From contig NZ_VHIP01000001.1 of assembly GCF_006494365.1 (NCBI RefSeq), positions 62,001-126,000 on the forward strand: DNA of 64,000 bases, in the 5' to 3' direction. The notes beneath the pieces are model-generated. The model was not told the origin of the DNA. It worked only from the letters and a program-made list of their open reading frames with translations, and made no database searches. Each line of letters begins with the position of its first letter. The first letter of the stretch is position 1. The stretch is from Aestuariibacter sp. GS-14. GTDB taxonomy: Bacteria; Pseudomonadota; Gammaproteobacteria; Enterobacterales; Alteromonadaceae. Positions 62,220 through 64,000 of this stretch are shown here, one piece after another. Made by a program: the position numbers and the translations under genes.

Positions 62220-62328
62220 AGTGTGAGTAGCGGACTTTTACAGACGTGGGACTCAACACCTGAGTTTTGTGGGAATTGTGCCTGATAGTAAGTACATCAT
62301 TGTTGATTCACTCTCGCCATGGAATGCA

Positions 62329-63996
62329 TTAGTGTTTTACAGCTTTATCCGTATTCTCCATATAGGGGAAGTAAAACTCACCTTTTCGCTGCTTTTCCAA
62401 CTTGAGCGGTGTATCAGGAAATACTCCCATATAGACATCGGTTCGATTAGGTTCAACCAGCCACCATTCGGGAAATGGCGCAGCTTTAAGGCCATCCTTA
62501 TTGCGTAGATTCATCCCCTCAGCCAGCTTTGCATTAAACGGTACTGACGGTTTGCTCCCATCTGCCGGCCTGAGGGCATTATAAAGCGCCTTGCGCAGGG
62601 GTAAAAGTTGTGACGCATATTTGGGATCTCTGATCAGATTACGCATTTCATTTGGGTCTGAATCCAAATCATAAAGTTCTTCGATATCCCAAACTCCGTG
62701 ATATTGAATATACTTCAAATTATCTCTACGAATAGCAAAAGTGGTTGGTGTAGACGGGAACGACCATTCCCAATAATACTCGTAGACAAAATCGGGAGTA
62801 TCCCAGTTTTCTTCATTGACTTTACCCGATGCTACCGGTAAAAAACTTTTACCTTCAAATTGCACAGGAGATGCCACGCCTGCTAAATCCAGAAAAGTCG
62901 GCGCTAAATCTAAATTTCTTACTACCGTATTTTTAATTTCCCCTTTCGGGAGTAGTCCGGGAGCGCTGATTACAAGCGGCACTCGTACTGAACCTTCATA
63001 AGCATTGCGTTTGTCTATCAGACCATGATCACCAATTAAAAAGCCGTTATCACTGTAAAATACAACCATTGTGTTGTCGATGAGATCGTTTTTTCTAAGA
63101 TAATTCATCAATTCACCTAAACTTTCGTCAACGGCTGACAATGTTTCATAGTAATGTTTAATATACTCTTTCATGGTTAAGTCAGTGGCAAAAATAAAAT
63201 CATTGCCATGCCAGCTGTTACGCTGATTATGAACCCACATCGGCTTATTCTTGGCGTCCTCTTCTGTCACTTCAGCAGAGTCTGGTAGTTTGAAATTTAC
63301 ATTATCATACTGACCTTTGTGCCTCTCAGCAGGTAAAGGATCTGAGTGAACAGCCTTATGACTTAAATACAAAAAAAATGGCTTTGATTTATCAATACCG
63401 CTTTCCAGCCAGTTCAATGCATAGCCAGTGAGTTCATCCGTTATGTAACCTTTCTGGTCAACATGTTGACCATCTACATTCAACTGATTTACCACACCCT
63501 GTTCTTGTAAATGGGGCGGAATATAATCGCTGGGATAGTAAGCGCCCTGCCCCGGAAAACTCACCCACTTATCAAATCCCTCTCTTGGCATATCCGAATG
63601 CTCACCCATATGCCACTTCCCAAAAAAGCCAGTTTGATAACCCGCACCCTGCAAGTATTTTGGGAAAAACACCAACCCTTCTTCTGAGGAGTTATTGTTG
63701 TCTACAATCTTATGATTTCGTGCTGTCATCCCCGTTAGAATAGTTGCCCGACTAGGCGAACAAAGTGAAGATGTAACAACTGCATTTGGAAAATAGACGC
63801 CACTTTCAGCGAGCTCATCTATGTTGGGAGTTTCAAGCTCGTCCTGTAAGAATCCCATACCGTCAAACCTGAGGTCATCGACCAACACAAAAATAATGTT
63901 TCTGGCACCGTCTGTTGACTCTGCTGAGACGATAGTGGCATTTATGAACAGCATAAAACCCACTGCATACGAGATTTTTTTAAAAAGTGAAGACAT
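62329..63996 (-). CDS. Type I (formylglycine) sulfatase, secreted
   Basis: A 555-residue secreted sulfatase of the alkaline-phosphatase fold. A signal peptide (MSSLFKKISYAVGFMLFINA, cleaved near VSA) precedes NIIFVLVDDLRFDG with the metal-binding Asp pair. The modification motif LCSPSRATILTG places the formylglycine Cys at residue 79. GKWHMGEH and YSDNGFLIGDHG supply the other metal and sulfate ligands. Such enzymes in Alteromonadales usually desulfate algal polysaccharides, but the substrate cannot be read here. It needs a maturase encoded elsewhere. The ATG at 63996 is only 4 bases from the window edge, so its ribosome binding site and upstream context are not visible. Confidence 0.92.
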   Translation of the reverse strand: MSSLFKKISYAVGFMLFINATIVSAESTDGARNIIFVLVDDLRFDGMGFLQDELETPNIDELAESGVYFPNAVVTSSLCSPSRATILTGMTARNHKIVDNNNSSEEGLVFFPKYLQGAGYQTGFFGKWHMGEHSDMPREGFDKWVSFPGQGAYYPSDYIPPHLQEQGVVNQLNVDGQHVDQKGYITDELTGYALNWLESGIDKSKPFFLYLSHKAVHSDPLPAERHKGQYDNVNFKLPDSAEVTEEDAKNKPMWVHNQRNSWHGNDFIFATDLTMKEYIKHYYETLSAVDESLGELMNYLRKNDLIDNTMVVFYSDNGFLIGDHGLIDKRNAYEGSVRVPLVISAPGLLPKGEIKNTVVRNLDLAPTFLDLAGVASPVQFEGKSFLPVASGKVNEENWDTPDFVYEYYWEWSFPSTPTTFAIRRDNLKYIQYHGVWDIEELYDLDSDPNEMRNLIRDPKYASQLLPLRKALYNALRPADGSKPSVPFNAKLAEGMNLRNKDGLKAAPFPEWWLVEPNRTDVYMGVFPDTPLKLEKQRKGEFYFPYMENTDKAVKH

Positions 63997-64000
63997 CTTA

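Larger units (their letters stand above)
61523..62328. other. 806-bp region without an intact gene
   Basis: The region contains the promoter side of the LysR gene, the decayed remnant at 61739-62101 and the hairpin at 62180-62219. No intact coding region longer than about 80 codons looks real on either strand. Confidence 0.5.

Noticed and set aside
62269-62508. 79-codon plus-strand frame over the sulfatase 3' end
   Set aside because: Overlaps the sulfatase coding region antisense and lacks initiation signals.

Overview
The window reads as a chromosomal segment of a marine or aquatic gammaproteobacterium, most likely in the Alteromonadales (Alteromonas and relatives). This rests on moderate GC content, a FadR-type box in front of fadIJ, a sigma factor paired with a DUF3379 protein, DUF3025 and DUF885 proteins, a TonB-dependent receptor paired with tryptophan-halogenase-like proteins, and a large Reg_prop/GGDEF/EAL sensor. 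No phage, insertion sequence, CRISPR array, rRNA or tRNA gene was seen, and most genes look like core or near-core genome.

Layout. 1-2132: the C-terminal part of an insulinase-family (M16) protease cut by the window edge. 2315-6826: a 1503-residue beta-propeller/PAS/GGDEF/EAL c-di-GMP protein. 7373-7790: two very small genes, one an orphan 51-residue peptide. 7940-11382: fadJ and fadI on the minus strand, with a FadR-like operator. 11637-18708: a tight six-gene moxR/DUF58/DUF4381/batA/batB-TPR/batD operon, followed by a DUF885 lipoprotein. 20680-21889: ECF sigma factor and DUF3379 partner. 22035-23546: putP. 23939-29394: a sulfate-assimilation operon cysD-cysC-cysQ-cysN plus an SLC13-type transporter. 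29445-32437: a REC-REC-GGDEF regulator and a DUF3307-satD pair whose promoter carries three evenly spaced 18-bp palindromes.

The most distinctive region is 32551-48981, a seven-gene minus-strand operon. In transcription order it encodes GH95, a TonB-dependent receptor, a canonical FAD-dependent tryptophan-halogenase homologue, a degenerate halogenase paralogue, GH35, GH31 with a PA14 insert, and a GH3 fused to a C-terminal SGNH esterase. GH95+GH35+GH31+GH3 is the set expected to strip fucose, galactose, xylose and backbone glucose from fucogalactoxyloglucan oligosaccharides, and all four enzymes carry lipoprotein-type signals. The receptor would import the oligosaccharides and the enzymes would act at the outer membrane or in the periplasm. 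The SGNH domain could remove acetyl groups. Two matching AAACGTTT-cored operators flank the operon start and point to a LacI-family regulator outside the window.

The right part holds a secreted protein of unknown function, a natAB-type ABC exporter divergent from a Yip1-family membrane protein, DUF3025, an M28 lipoprotein peptidase, asnB, a solute-binding-like protein coupled to queE, a divergent queC, a LysR regulator, a decayed pseudogene and a type I sulfatase that may begin another glycan-degradation region beyond the right edge.
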